Part shown: positions 19,711 through 29,353 of the stretch, piece after piece | Position numbering within the stretch: the first letter of the stretch is position 1 | How the letters are laid out: the number at the start of each line of letters is the position of its first letter | Assembly: GCA_028868825.1 (NCBI GenBank) | Contig: JAGWTU010000026.1 | Location: 1-64,000 of the forward strand | Length of the DNA stretch: 64,000 bases | Origin: Burkholderiales bacterium | GTDB taxonomy: Bacteria > Pseudomonadota > Gammaproteobacteria > Burkholderiales > Burkholderiaceae_C | Reading direction: 5' to 3' | Notes under the pieces: model-generated | Databases searched by the model: none | What the model was told of the DNA's origin: nothing | The model's input: only the letters and a program-made list of their open reading frames with translations | Program-made: the position numbers and the translations under genes

Positions 19711-20788
19711 GAAGCGGTCGGCGCCGAGCCGGCTGATGCAGGTGGCCACGCCGGTGGCCTCGGTGCTGCTGACGATGGTGCTCGGCGCGATCATGTTCGA
19801 GCTGCTGGGCTTCGACGGCCTGCGCGCGATCCGCGAGACCTTCATCACGCCCATCGTCGCGTCCTACAAATGGGTCGACGTGGCAACCAAGGCGGCGCCG
19901 CTGATCATCATCGGCCTGGGCCTGTCGCTGAGCAATCGCGCCCAGATCTGGAACATCGGCGCCGAAGGCCAGTACGTCATCGGTGCGCTGGCCGGCGCCG
20001 GCGTCGCGATGGCCTTCCCGCACGCGCCGGCCATCGTCATCATCCCGCTGATGATGCTCTGCGGTGCGCTCGGCGGCGCCCTCTGGGCGGCGATACCGGC
20101 GCTGCTGCGCACGCGCTTCCAGGTCAACGAGGTGCTGTCCAGCCTGATGCTCGTCTACGTCGCGCTGCAGGTGCTGAACTACCTCATCGGCGGCCCCTGG
20201 AAGGATCCCAACGGCCACAATTTCCCGCAGACGGCGCAGTTCACCGCGGCGCAGCAGTTGCCGCACACGCTGGGCGGCACGGCGATACCGCCCGGACTCG
20301 TCGTCGCGTTGCTCCTCGTCGTCGTGTTCTGGTTCGTGCTCTCGCGAACGGTCTACGGCTATTCGGTGCGCGCCGTCGGCGCCGCACCCGATGCGGCCAA
20401 ATACGCGGGCTTCGACGCCCACGGCACGGTCTGGTCGACGATGACGATAGGCGGCGCGATGGCCGGTCTGGCCGGCATCCTCGAGGCCTCGAGCCAGCTC
20501 GGCCAGATCAATCTCGGCTTCCCCTCGGGCTACGGCTTCACCGCCATCATCGTCTCGTTCCTCGGGCGCCTGAACCCGATCGGCGTGCTGCTGGCCGGCA
20601 CGATCCTGGCCATCACCTATGTCGGCGGCCAGGTCGCGCAGGCCGCCGTCCATGTGCCCGAAGCGACGGCGGGCATCTTCCAGGCGATGATGCTGTTCCT
20701 GATCCTCGCCAGCGACGTGCTGGTGCGATTCCGCATCCGCATCCAGCGCACGCCGCCGCGCGCGGCGGCGGGCCGGGTGGCCGTATGA
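19694..20788 (+). CDS. ABC transporter permease (nucleoside/purine type), subunit 1
   Basis: The 364-residue membrane protein is of the BPD_transp_2 family. It has about 8-9 membrane segments and characteristic GLGLSLSNRAQIWNIGAEGQ, RTRFQVNEVLSSLML and SGYGFTAIIVSFLGRLNP motifs. It pairs with the next permease to form the channel. The start lies inside the ATPase gene end and the stop overlaps the next gene (ATGA), so translation is coupled. Confidence 0.94.
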
Positions 20789-21738
20789 GCGGTGTCCAGG
20801 CCCTCATCGACTTCATCGTCACGGTGGTCGGCATCACGACGCCGATCCTGCTCGCCGCCACCGGCGAGCTCGTCGTCGAGAAGAGCGGCGTGCTCAACCT
20901 CGGTGTCGAGGGCATGATGCTGATCGGTGCCGTCACGGGCTTCGCCGTCACGTTCGGGTTCGGCCCCGAGCTCGGCGACGCGGCGCCCTGGGTCGGCGTG
21001 CTCGCGGCGATGGTCGCCGCGGCGCTGGCCTCGCAGCTGTTCGCGTTCCTCGTGCTGACGCTGGGCTCGAACCAGGTCGCGACGGGGCTGGCGCTGACCA
21101 TCTTCGGCATCGGCCTGTCGAGCCTCATCGGCGCCGGTTTCGTCGGCATGACGGTGCCCGGCTTCTACTCGGTGTTTCCCGAGCATCTGGCCACCGATCC
21201 TTTCTGGCGCGTCGTCTTCGGCCACAGTCCGCTCGTCTATGTGGCGATCGCGCTGGTCTTCGCCGTCGGCTGGTTCCTCGAGCGCACGCGCGCCGGGCTG
21301 GTGCTGCGCGCCTGCGGCGAGAACGACCTCTCGGCGCACTCGATCGGCTATCCGGTGATCCGCATCCGCTATGCCGCGATCGCCTTCGGCGGCGCGCTGG
21401 CGGGCATGGCCGGATCGTATTTCTCGCTCGTCATCACGCCGATGTGGGCCGAGCAGATGACCGCCGGGCGCGGCTGGATCGCGCTGGCGCTGGTCGTGTT
21501 CGCGAGCTGGCGGCCGCACCGCATGCTCGCCGGCGCCTATTTCTTCGGCGTGCTGATGACGGTCGAGCTCTACGCCAAGGCCCAGAGCCTGGCGTTCCTG
21601 CCGGCGCTGCCGTCGCAGTTCTGGGCCTCGATGCCCTACCTCATGGCCATCGTCGTGCTCGCCGTCATCTCGTCGCGCAGCGCCGGACGCAGCGATGCGC
21701 CGGCCTGCCTCGGCCGACCCTTCATCGCTGGCGGTTGA
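20785..21738 (+). CDS. ABC transporter permease (nucleoside/purine type), subunit 2
   Basis: The 317-residue BPD_transp_2 permease shows VEKSGVLNLGVEGMMLIGAV, LGSNQVATGLALTIFGIGLS and TAGRGWIALALVVFASWRPH. These are hallmarks of the second permease in BMP-dependent nucleoside importers. The ATG overlaps the preceding stop by 4 nt. A 61-nt gap separates it from the binding-protein gene. Confidence 0.94.
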   Translation: MSGVQALIDFIVTVVGITTPILLAATGELVVEKSGVLNLGVEGMMLIGAVTGFAVTFGFGPELGDAAPWVGVLAAMVAAALASQLFAFLVLTLGSNQVATGLALTIFGIGLSSLIGAGFVGMTVPGFYSVFPEHLATDPFWRVVFGHSPLVYVAIALVFAVGWFLERTRAGLVLRACGENDLSAHSIGYPVIRIRYAAIAFGGALAGMAGSYFSLVITPMWAEQMTAGRGWIALALVVFASWRPHRMLAGAYFFGVLMTVELYAKAQSLAFLPALPSQFWASMPYLMAIVVLAVISSRSAGRSDAPACLGRPFIAGG

Positions 21739-21799
21739 CGCCGACCGGCGGTTTCGCCCCCCTCCCTTCACTCCACTGACAAAGGCAAGGACCCAGGAC

Positions 21800-22876
21800 A
21801 TGGCAATGAACTCAAGACGCGATTTCGTGAAGGCCGTCGGCGCGGGCCTCGTGATGCCTGCGCTGGCGCGCAAGGCCTGGGCCGCGGACCCGCTCAAGGT
21901 CGGCTTCATCTATCTCGGTCCGGTCGGCGATTTCGGCTGGACCTGGGCGCACGACAAGGGCCGCAAGGCGATGGTCGAGGCCTTCAAGGGTCAGGTCGTC
22001 GCCGACTACGTCGAGAACGTCAAGGAAGACGCCAGCGCGATCCCGATCATCAAGGACCTCGCGCAGCAGGGGCACAAGCTGATCTTCACGACCTCGTACG
22101 GTTTCATGGACCAGACGATCGAGGTCGCCAAGCAATTCCCCGGCGTGCGCTTCGAGCATTGCACCGGCTACAAGCATGCCGACAACGTCGGCACCTACAA
22201 CTCGCGCTTCCATCAGGGCCGCGCGGTCGAGGGCACGATCGCCGGCATGATGTCCAAGACCGGCGTCATCGGCTACCTCGGTTCGTACAAGGTGCCCGAG
22301 GTCGTGATGGGGGTCAACGCCTTCACGCTCGCGGCGCAGGCGCAGAACCCGAAGATCACGACCAAGCTGATCATGATCGATTCGTGGTTCGACCCGGCCA
22401 AGGAAGCAGCCGCCGTGCAGACGCTGGCCAACCTGGGCTGCGACGTCGTCGCCCAGCACACCGACAGCCCGGCCGGACTGCAGGTCTGCGAGCAGCGCAA
22501 GGTCTGGTGCTTCGGCCAGGGCGCCGACATGGCGCGCTTCGCGCCGAAGACGCAGCTGACCGCGATCGAGGACATCTGGGGCCCGTACTACATCTCGCGC
22601 GCCAAGGCGATGCTCGACGGCAGCTGGAAGCCCGACGACGCCTGGTGGGGCATGAAGGAAGGCACGGTCGTCATCTCGAAATACAACAACGCGCTGCCGG
22701 CCCATGTGCGCGCCGCCGCCGACAAGGTCATCGCCGGCTGGAAGGATGGCAGCTACGACATCTTCGCCGGCGAGATCAAGGACCAGACCGGCAAGGTGCG
22801 CGTGGCCAAGGGCCAGCGCATGAAGGACAGCGAGGCGCTGGTGATGGACTGGTACGTCCAGGGCGTGCGCAGCTAG
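21800..22876 (+). CDS. BMP-family purine/nucleoside-binding lipoprotein-like substrate-binding protein
   Basis: The 358-residue protein is of the PnrA/Med/BMP family (FIYLGPVGDFGWTWAHDKGR, FTTSYGFMDQTIEVAKQFP, YNSRFHQGRAVEGTIAG, IGYLGSYKVPEVVMGVNAF). The N terminus contains SRRDFVK followed by a hydrophobic stretch ending in AWAAD, a twin-arginine-type export signal without a lipobox Cys. It is therefore predicted to be exported folded through Tat rather than anchored as a lipoprotein. An alternative ATG six bases downstream sits better behind the AGGA. It delivers substrate to the permeases encoded upstream. Confidence 0.92.
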   Translation: MAMNSRRDFVKAVGAGLVMPALARKAWAADPLKVGFIYLGPVGDFGWTWAHDKGRKAMVEAFKGQVVADYVENVKEDASAIPIIKDLAQQGHKLIFTTSYGFMDQTIEVAKQFPGVRFEHCTGYKHADNVGTYNSRFHQGRAVEGTIAGMMSKTGVIGYLGSYKVPEVVMGVNAFTLAAQAQNPKITTKLIMIDSWFDPAKEAAAVQTLANLGCDVVAQHTDSPAGLQVCEQRKVWCFGQGADMARFAPKTQLTAIEDIWGPYYISRAKAMLDGSWKPDDAWWGMKEGTVVISKYNNALPAHVRAAADKVIAGWKDGSYDIFAGEIKDQTGKVRVAKGQRMKDSEALVMDWYVQGVRS

Positions 22877-22920
22877 CAGAAGTAGCCGGCGATCGCGCCG
22901 CGGTCGCGGCGCTGATCTCG

Positions 22921-24336
22921 ATGAGCGGAGAACGCCTCTACGTCCACAACGCCCTGGTGCTCGTCACCATGGACGATGCGCGGCGCGAGATCGCCGACGG
23001 CGCCGCCCTGACCGACGGGGCGGCGCTCGTCGCCGTCGGCCCGACGGCGGAGGTCGAGCGCTGGATCGCGGCGCATCCGGACCAGGCGCCGACGCGCCGC
23101 ATCGACGCGCGCGGCTGCGTCGTCACGCCCGGGCTCGTCAACTGCCACCACCACATGTACCAGACGCTGACCCGGGCCATCGGCACCGGCAAGGGTCTGG
23201 CCTTGTTCGACTGGCTGAAGATGCTCTACCGCATCTGGGCCGGGCTGACGCCCGATGCGCTGCACGCCAGCACCCAGGTCGCGCTGGCCGAGCTGCTGCT
23301 GTCGGGCGCGACGACGGTGGCCGACCATCTCTACCTCTACCCGAACGGCTGCCGGCTCGACGACAGCATCGATGCAGCGCGCATGCTGGGCGTGCGTTTT
23401 CATCCGACGCGCGGCAGCATGAGCGTCGGCGAGTCGCAGGGCGGCCTGCCGCCCGACAGCCTCGTCGAGCGCGAGGACGCGATCCTCGCCGAATCGCTGC
23501 GGCTGATCGAGACGTTCCACGACCCGGCGCCGCGATCGATGCTGCGCCTGGGCCTGGCGCCCTGCTCGCCGTTCAGCGTCAGCGGCGAGCTGATGCGCGA
23601 ATCGGCGCGGCTCGCGCGCAGCCACGCCCAGGTGGGACTGCACACGCATCTGGCCGAGACGCTCGACGAGGACCGCTATTGCGTCGAGCGCTTCGGCATG
23701 CGGCCGATCGACTACGCCGAATCGGTCGAGTGGCTGGGCCCCGATGTCTGGTTCGCGCACATGGTGCATCCGAACGAGCGCGAGATCGGACGCCTGGCGC
23801 ATACCTGCTCGGGTGTCTGCCATTGCGCGAGCAGCAACATGATCCTGGCCTCGGGCATTGCGCCGGTGCGGCGCATGGTCGACGCCGGCGTGCGCGTCGG
23901 CCTCGGCGTCGACGGCTCGGCGAGCAACGACGGCAACCACCTGCTGGGCGAGGCGCGCCAGGCGATGCTGCTGCAGCGCGTCGGCTGGCCCGGATTCGAA
24001 TCGGATGCGGCGCGACTGTCGGCGCGCGAGGCGCTCGAATTGGCGACGCGCGGCGGCGCTGCGACGCTGGGCCGCGACGACATCGGCAGCCTGGCGCCCG
24101 GCATGGCCGCCGACTTGGTGGCGTTCCGCGTCGACGGGCTGGCGCATGCCGGGGCGCTCGGCGATCCGGTGGCCGCGCTGCTGACCTGCGCGCCGGCGCC
24201 CGCCTGGCTGTCGGTGATCAACGGGCGCGTCGTCGTCGAGGAGGGGCGCATACCGGGCCTGGACCTCGGCGTGCTCGTCGAACGGCACAACGGGCACGCG
24301 CGGGCGCTGCGCGTGCGCGCCGGGCTGGAACGCTAA
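22921..24336 (+). CDS. 8-oxoguanine-deaminase-like amidohydrolase
   Basis: The 471-residue TIM-barrel amidohydrolase has NCHHHMYQTLTRA (HxH metal pair), a middle HTHLAETLDED and HCASSNMILASG, and LGVDGSASNDGNHLLGE with the metal Asp. This pattern is that of the 8-oxoguanine deaminase/hydroxydechloroatrazine ethylaminohydrolase/AtzB group, which deaminates oxidised purines and s-triazines. It ends the ABC importer operon (44-nt gap), so imported oxidised purine is a reasonable substrate. A paralogue is encoded at 38194-39615. Confidence 0.88.
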   Translation: MSGERLYVHNALVLVTMDDARREIADGAALTDGAALVAVGPTAEVERWIAAHPDQAPTRRIDARGCVVTPGLVNCHHHMYQTLTRAIGTGKGLALFDWLKMLYRIWAGLTPDALHASTQVALAELLLSGATTVADHLYLYPNGCRLDDSIDAARMLGVRFHPTRGSMSVGESQGGLPPDSLVEREDAILAESLRLIETFHDPAPRSMLRLGLAPCSPFSVSGELMRESARLARSHAQVGLHTHLAETLDEDRYCVERFGMRPIDYAESVEWLGPDVWFAHMVHPNEREIGRLAHTCSGVCHCASSNMILASGIAPVRRMVDAGVRVGLGVDGSASNDGNHLLGEARQAMLLQRVGWPGFESDAARLSAREALELATRGGAATLGRDDIGSLAPGMAADLVAFRVDGLAHAGALGDPVAALLTCAPAPAWLSVINGRVVVEEGRIPGLDLGVLVERHNGHARALRVRAGLER

Positions 24337-24554
24337 TGGGGTGCGCTGGATTTGTTTGAACCCATCGCCGCGGGGCAATGTCGGTTGCGCCACTCACCGG
24401 CCTCACGCTGCCGGCTATTTGCCGTCATACGATCGCCCAGAACGTCGCCACGCCAGCGACCGGTTTCAAGGGGCAGCCGCCATAGGGCGACTGCACTTCG
24501 ATCAAGGGTTCTGCGGCGCTGCAGTCGGCATGCATTGCGCACGGGCTGGAGCTG

Positions 24555-25562
24555 TCAGCCCAACCACCCCTTGATGCGCGCTGCCAACGCATCGCGGCTG
24601 ATCCCGTAGCGGTCGTGCAGCGTCGGCAGCGCCCCCGCGTCGAGGAAGGCGTCGGGCAGGCCGGCCATCTGGAACCCGGCCGGTTGTACTCGGTGTCGCA
24701 GCAACGCACTCGCCACCGACTCGCCCAGCCCGCCGATCACCGAGTGGTTCTCGGCGACCACGACCAGACGATGCTTGTATTTCACGGCCTCGACGATCGC
24801 CGCCTCATCCAGCGGCTTGATCGTCGGGCAGTGCAGCACGGCCACGCCGATGTTGTCAGCGCGCAGCGTCTCGGCCACCTCGAGGGCGCGCATCGTCATG
24901 AAGCCGCTCGAGATCACGAGCACGTCCTCGCCGTCGCGAATCAGCTTCGCCTTGCCGAGCTCGAACTTGTAGTCGTATTCGTCGAGCACGAGCGGCACAT
25001 TGCCACGCGCCAGGCGCATGTAGACCGGACCCTTGTGGGCGGCGATCTGCGGCACTGCCTGCTCGAGGTCCAGCGCGTCGCAGGGGTCGACGATGGTCAG
25101 CCCGGGGATGCCACGCATCATCGCGATGTCTTCGGTCGCCTGGTGGCTGGGGCCGTATCCCGTCGTCAGCCCGGGCAGCGCGCAGCAGATCTTGACGTTC
25201 AGGTTCTCCTCGGCAATCACCTGGTGGATGAAGTCGTAGGCTCGCCGGGTGCCGAACACCGCGTACGTAGTCGCAAACGGCACCAGCCCCACTTTGGCCA
25301 TGCCGCCCGCAGCGGCCATCAGCAATTGCTCGGCCATACCCATCTGGTAAAAGCGATCGGGGTAGGCTTGGGCGAACAGGTGCAGGTCGGTGTACTTGGC
25401 CAGGTCCGCCGTCATCCCGACGATCTCGGGCCGGCTCTCGGCCAGCTCGACCAGCGCCTTGCCGAACGGGGCGGCCTTGACGCGCTGCCCTTCGGCAGCG
25501 ATCGAGGCGATCATGGCCGAGGTGGTCAGCCGGAGCTTCTTCGGTGCAATAGCGGTGTTCAT
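24555..25562 (-). CDS. Transketolase C-terminal subunit (pyrimidine and C-terminal domains)
   Basis: The 335-residue protein corresponds to the second half of a transketolase. GMAEQLLMAAAGGMA carries the Glu that activates thiamine diphosphate. The phosphate-contacting region TGYGPSHQATEDIAMMRGIP and a C-terminal domain (VVVAENHSVIGGLGESVA) follow. The ATG overlaps the stop of the N-terminal subunit gene (ATGA). Split transketolases transfer a two-carbon ketol unit and often serve dedicated sugar pathways. No sugar kinase is encoded nearby, so the acceptor and donor are unclear. Confidence 0.92.
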   Translation of the reverse strand: MNTAIAPKKLRLTTSAMIASIAAEGQRVKAAPFGKALVELAESRPEIVGMTADLAKYTDLHLFAQAYPDRFYQMGMAEQLLMAAAGGMAKVGLVPFATTYAVFGTRRAYDFIHQVIAEENLNVKICCALPGLTTGYGPSHQATEDIAMMRGIPGLTIVDPCDALDLEQAVPQIAAHKGPVYMRLARGNVPLVLDEYDYKFELGKAKLIRDGEDVLVISSGFMTMRALEVAETLRADNIGVAVLHCPTIKPLDEAAIVEAVKYKHRLVVVAENHSVIGGLGESVASALLRHRVQPAGFQMAGLPDAFLDAGALPTLHDRYGISRDALAARIKGWLG

Positions 25563-26404
25563 GCCAGGGCTCCAACGGATTGCGATTGATCAAGGATTTG
25601 CAGCGCCTGCTGCCACTCCGGCGGATCGACGCGGATGAAATGGTTCTTCTCGCGCTTTTCGAGGAAGGGCACGCCCTTGCCCATCAAGGTATCGAACAGG
25701 ATCACGCGCGGCTTCGCCTCGGCGAGTTGACGCGCGGCGTCGAAGGCCGCGAGGACGGCGGGCAGGTCGTTGCCCCTGACGCGCTGCACATGCCAGCCGA
25801 ACGCCGCCCACTTGTCGGCCAGCGGCTCGAATCCGAGCACCTTGCTCGACGGACCGTCAGCCTGCTGGTTGTTGATGTCGACGAGGCAGATCAGGTTGGC
25901 GAGGCCATGGTGCGCGGCGGACATCGCCGCCTCCCAGGTCGAGCCTTCGTCGAGCTCGCCGTCGGACATCGAGTTGTAGACGAAGGCCGGGTTCTTCTGC
26001 TGCCGCAGGCCCAGCGCCATGCCGACCGCGATCGGCAGGCCATGGCCGAGCGAGCCGCCGGAGATCTCCATCCCCGGGGTGTACGCGGCCATGCCCGACA
26101 TCGGCAGCCGGCTGTCATCACTGCCATAGGTCTCGAGCTCGTCCTCGGGGATGATCTTGGCCTCGATCAGCGCCGCATAGAACGCGATCGCGTAATGGCC
26201 ATGCGAGAGCAGGAAGCGGTCGCGGCCATCCCACTGCGGATCGTCTGCGCGGTAGTTCATGGCATGGCCGTAGGCGACGGCCAGCACGTCGGCCCAGCCG
26301 AGCGCCTGGCCGATGTAGCCCTGGCCCTGCACTTCGCCCATGCGCAGGGCGTAGCGGCGGATGCGGTATGCGCGTTCCTGGAGTGTGGTTGTCAGATCAG
26401 ACAT
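25559..26404 (-). CDS. Transketolase N-terminal (thiamine diphosphate-binding) subunit
   Basis: The 281-residue protein is the first half of a transketolase: LSHGHYAIAFYAALIE, GSLGHGLPIAVGMALGLRQ, and the cofactor motif SDGELDEGSTWEAAM...DINNQQADG, in which the usual Gly of GDG is Ser. The ATG is preceded by AAGGA. It is encoded 31 nt after the TRAP transporter gene, in the same direction. The SDR, TRAP and transketolase genes thus form one probable operon from 30103 to 24555. Confidence 0.92.
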   Translation of the reverse strand: MSDLTTTLQERAYRIRRYALRMGEVQGQGYIGQALGWADVLAVAYGHAMNYRADDPQWDGRDRFLLSHGHYAIAFYAALIEAKIIPEDELETYGSDDSRLPMSGMAAYTPGMEISGGSLGHGLPIAVGMALGLRQQKNPAFVYNSMSDGELDEGSTWEAAMSAAHHGLANLICLVDINNQQADGPSSKVLGFEPLADKWAAFGWHVQRVRGNDLPAVLAAFDAARQLAEAKPRVILFDTLMGKGVPFLEKREKNHFIRVDPPEWQQALQILDQSQSVGALA

Positions 26405-26435
26405 GAAAGTCCTTTGGAGGTGAAATGGAATCGGG

Positions 26436-28298
26436 TCAGCCGAGCAGGCCGATGGAGAACCAGGGCACGAAGGCGACGATGAGCAAGCCCACCAACAGCG
26501 CACCCAGATAAGGCCAGATGCGACGCAAGGCGATATCGGGGTTGACGCGGCCGATCGTGCATGCGGCGTAATAGCCCAGGCCGAAGGGCGGCGCGAAGAG
26601 GCCGATGCCCATCGCGAGGATGACGACCATTGCGTACTGGACCTCGTGTACGCCGATGGCGCGAGCGACCGGGAACAGCAGCGGCGCGAACAGCACCATG
26701 GCGGGGATGCCTTCGAGCACGCTGCCCAGCACGATGAAGGTCGCGATGGAGACCAACAGGAAGCCGTACTTGCCGCCCGGCACGCTCGTCATCAGGTGGG
26801 CCAGGCTTTGCGAGAAGCCCGACTGCGTGAGAGCCCAGGACATGCCGGTCGCCATGCCGATGATGAACAGGATCGCGCCGGACAAGGCTGCAGTGTCGAC
26901 CAGCATCGGGTACAGGCGACGCCAATCGAAGCGCCGGTAGATGAGGAGCCCCGCCACGACGGCATAGGCGATGCCGATCGTCGACACCTCGGTGGCGGTG
27001 GCCACGCCTTCGACGACCGCGGTTCGGATCAGCACCGGCAGCACCAGCGCGGGCAGCGCGACCAGCAACGTGCGGCCGACCACGCTCATCGGCGCGCGCT
27101 TGTGGCCTTGGGCCACTTCGGCGCTGCGCAGGCGCGCCAGCACGGCCAGCAGGATGGCGAGCACGACACCGGGCAGGATGCCGCCAGTGAACAGCGCCGC
27201 GATCGAAACGCCCGCGACCGACCCGATCGTGATCAACACGAGCGAGGGCGGAATGGTCTCGGCCATCGCGCCCGAGGCCGCGAGCAGCGATATCAGCTCG
27301 CCCTCGTGGTTGCCGCGCCGCTTCATCTCGGGCAGCAGAACGGGTGCCACAGCGGCCATGTCGGCGGTCTTGGCGCCCGAGATGCCGGAGATGAGCAGCA
27401 TCGCGCCCAGCAGCACATAGTTGAGGCCCCCGCGTACATGGCCCACCAGCGAGGCGAGGAAGTCCACCATCGCCTTGGCCATGCCGGTCATCTCGACCAG
27501 GTGCCCCAGCAGGATGAACAGCGGCACCGCGAGCAGAATCAACGAACTCATGCCCTCGTCGACACGCCCGGCGACGACCGACAGCGGCGTGGAACTCGTG
27601 CACAGCAGGAAGGCGACCGTTGCAAGACCGAAGCAGAACGCGATCGGCACGCCCAGGAGCACGCCGGCCCCGACCAGCAGCGCGAAGAAGATCAACAGGT
27701 TCCAATTGCCGATGGTCTGGAGCCAACCCGACCCGAAGTAAAGCACTGCCGCGAAGGCCGCGATCGCGAGGACGACGCCGGCCAGGTCACGCGCGCCCAG
27801 GCGGGCAAGCCGCAACAAGGTGATGGCGATCATGAAGACGCCGCCGACCGGCACCGCTGCGGCGCGCACGGTATCGGGCCAGGAGAGCGCGGGCGTCTGC
27901 ACGACCCACTGGTCGCGGGCGTAGTCCGTCATCGGCCCCAGAAGGATCACCAGCATCAGGCAGGGCGCGGCGACGGCCAGCGCCTCGGCCCAGGCCTGTG
28001 CACGGGGGCTCCAGCGCGATACCAGCGCCGTCGTGCGCATGTGGGTGCCGCGTCGCAAAGCGACCGCCGCTCCGAGATTGGCGAGCCAGAGGAACAGGAT
28101 CGATGCCAGCTCGTCGGACCAGGGAATCGGGCTGTTGAAGACGAAGCGCATGATCACGCCCGCCAGCAGCACGAGTACCTCGCCCACCACCAGCAACGCG
28201 GCCGGGATCTCGACGCAGTGGCCCAGCCAGTCCTCGGCTCGCGCGATGAGTGACCCGCCTGCCGCTGCGGGTTGAGCTTGGAGCAACACGGCGCTCAC
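26436..28298 (-). CDS. TRAP transporter fused small and large membrane subunits (DctQM)
   Basis: The 620-residue membrane protein fuses a four-helix DctQ domain (about residues 1-170, with NSPIPWSDELASILFLWL) to a DctM domain (about 190-620, with GVPIAFCFGL, SAVAGRV-type loops and MGIGLFAPPFGLGYY). The GTG start overlaps the stop of the DctP gene (GTGA). DctQM fusions use the sodium or proton gradient to import organic acids captured by DctP. A separate DctQ gene is not needed here. Confidence 0.93.
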   Translation of the reverse strand: MSAVLLQAQPAAAGGSLIARAEDWLGHCVEIPAALLVVGEVLVLLAGVIMRFVFNSPIPWSDELASILFLWLANLGAAVALRRGTHMRTTALVSRWSPRAQAWAEALAVAAPCLMLVILLGPMTDYARDQWVVQTPALSWPDTVRAAAVPVGGVFMIAITLLRLARLGARDLAGVVLAIAAFAAVLYFGSGWLQTIGNWNLLIFFALLVGAGVLLGVPIAFCFGLATVAFLLCTSSTPLSVVAGRVDEGMSSLILLAVPLFILLGHLVEMTGMAKAMVDFLASLVGHVRGGLNYVLLGAMLLISGISGAKTADMAAVAPVLLPEMKRRGNHEGELISLLAASGAMAETIPPSLVLITIGSVAGVSIAALFTGGILPGVVLAILLAVLARLRSAEVAQGHKRAPMSVVGRTLLVALPALVLPVLIRTAVVEGVATATEVSTIGIAYAVVAGLLIYRRFDWRRLYPMLVDTAALSGAILFIIGMATGMSWALTQSGFSQSLAHLMTSVPGGKYGFLLVSIATFIVLGSVLEGIPAMVLFAPLLFPVARAIGVHEVQYAMVVILAMGIGLFAPPFGLGYYAACTIGRVNPDIALRRIWPYLGALLVGLLIVAFVPWFSIGLLG

Positions 28299-29317
28299 CC
28301 CAGCGTCCCGACGCTGTCCTGCAACAGCTTCCAGGCCTCGTTGCCGAACTTCGCGCGCAGGTCCTTGTAGAACGAGGTCTTGGCAAGCGCCTCCTTGAAG
28401 GCCTTCTTGTCGGGCTCGATCATCTGCAGGCCCTTGGCTGCGAGGTCGGTGCGAAGCGAGACGCTCAACGCAGCAATGTCGGCGCGCTCGTCGGTTGCGG
28501 CCTTGTCCAACTCGCGCCGCACGATCTCCTGGATGTCCTTGGGCAGGCGCTCCATGGCCTTGCGGTTGCCCAGGATCCAGTAGGCGTCCCAGACATGGTT
28601 CGTCAGGCTGCAGAACTTCTGCACTTCGTACAGGCGGGCCGTGCTGATGATGGCCAGCGGGTTTTCCTGGCCCTCGACGAGCTTGGTCTGCAGCGCCGAA
28701 TACAGTTCGTTGAAGTTGATCGGCGACGGGCTGGCGCCGAGGGCGGTGAACAGCGAAGACAGCATCGGCGCCGCCGGAACGCGCAGCTTGAGGCCCTTCA
28801 GGTCCGCAGGAGTCCTGACCGGTTTCGATGAGGTGGTGACATGGCGGAAACCGTTGTCCCAGGGCTTGGACATGGTGAGCAGCCCGACCTTCTCGATCTG
28901 TGCTCGCACGTGCGCGCCGAGGGGGCCATCCATCGCCTTCCAGACTTCGTTGTAGTCGTGGAAGGCGAAGCCCGTGTTGACGATGCCGGCCGCCGGCACC
29001 AGCGTCGAGAGCACGACGCTGGCCTGGTTGAAGAACTCGACGCCTCCGGAGCGCACTTGCGTCAGGAGGTCGGTGTCCGAGCCGAGCTGGTTGGCGGGGA
29101 ACAGGCGGATCTCGAGGCGTCCGTTCGTCGCGTGGCGGATGCGGTCGATCGCCTCCTGGGCGCGCTTGTTCACCGGGTGCGTGGGGTCCTGCCCGGTCGC
29201 GAACTTGTACGTGAATTCGGCCGCATTCGCCGGGCGCGACGCGATCGAGAACAATGGCAGCGCAGTGGCGCCCGCCAGGATCTGGCGGCGGGTCAGACGA
29301 GTCTTCATTGCAGTCAT
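28295..29317 (-). CDS. TRAP transporter substrate-binding protein (DctP family)
   Basis: The 340-residue protein starts with TRRQILAGATALPLF, a twin-arginine-like signal peptide cleaved near ANAAEF. It continues with the DctP pattern FATGQDPTHPVNKRAQEAIDR, GSDTDLLTQVRSGGVEFFN and LKGLKLRVP, in which the Arg is the usual carboxylate anchor. A GGAG site stands about 7 nt before the ATG. It captures an organic acid in the periplasm for the DctQM permease encoded next. Confidence 0.94.
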   Translation of the reverse strand: MTAMKTRLTRRQILAGATALPLFSIASRPANAAEFTYKFATGQDPTHPVNKRAQEAIDRIRHATNGRLEIRLFPANQLGSDTDLLTQVRSGGVEFFNQASVVLSTLVPAAGIVNTGFAFHDYNEVWKAMDGPLGAHVRAQIEKVGLLTMSKPWDNGFRHVTTSSKPVRTPADLKGLKLRVPAAPMLSSLFTALGASPSPINFNELYSALQTKLVEGQENPLAIISTARLYEVQKFCSLTNHVWDAYWILGNRKAMERLPKDIQEIVRRELDKAATDERADIAALSVSLRTDLAAKGLQMIEPDKKAFKEALAKTSFYKDLRAKFGNEAWKLLQDSVGTLG

Positions 29318-29353
29318 GCTTTGTCTCCGAGGTTCTGGTGGAGGGGCGCGGGG

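Noticed and set aside
24337..24554. Gene or RNA in the convergent gap after the 8-oxoguanine-deaminase-like gene
   Set aside because: Only short frames without ribosome sites or motifs; no strong hairpin found by eye.
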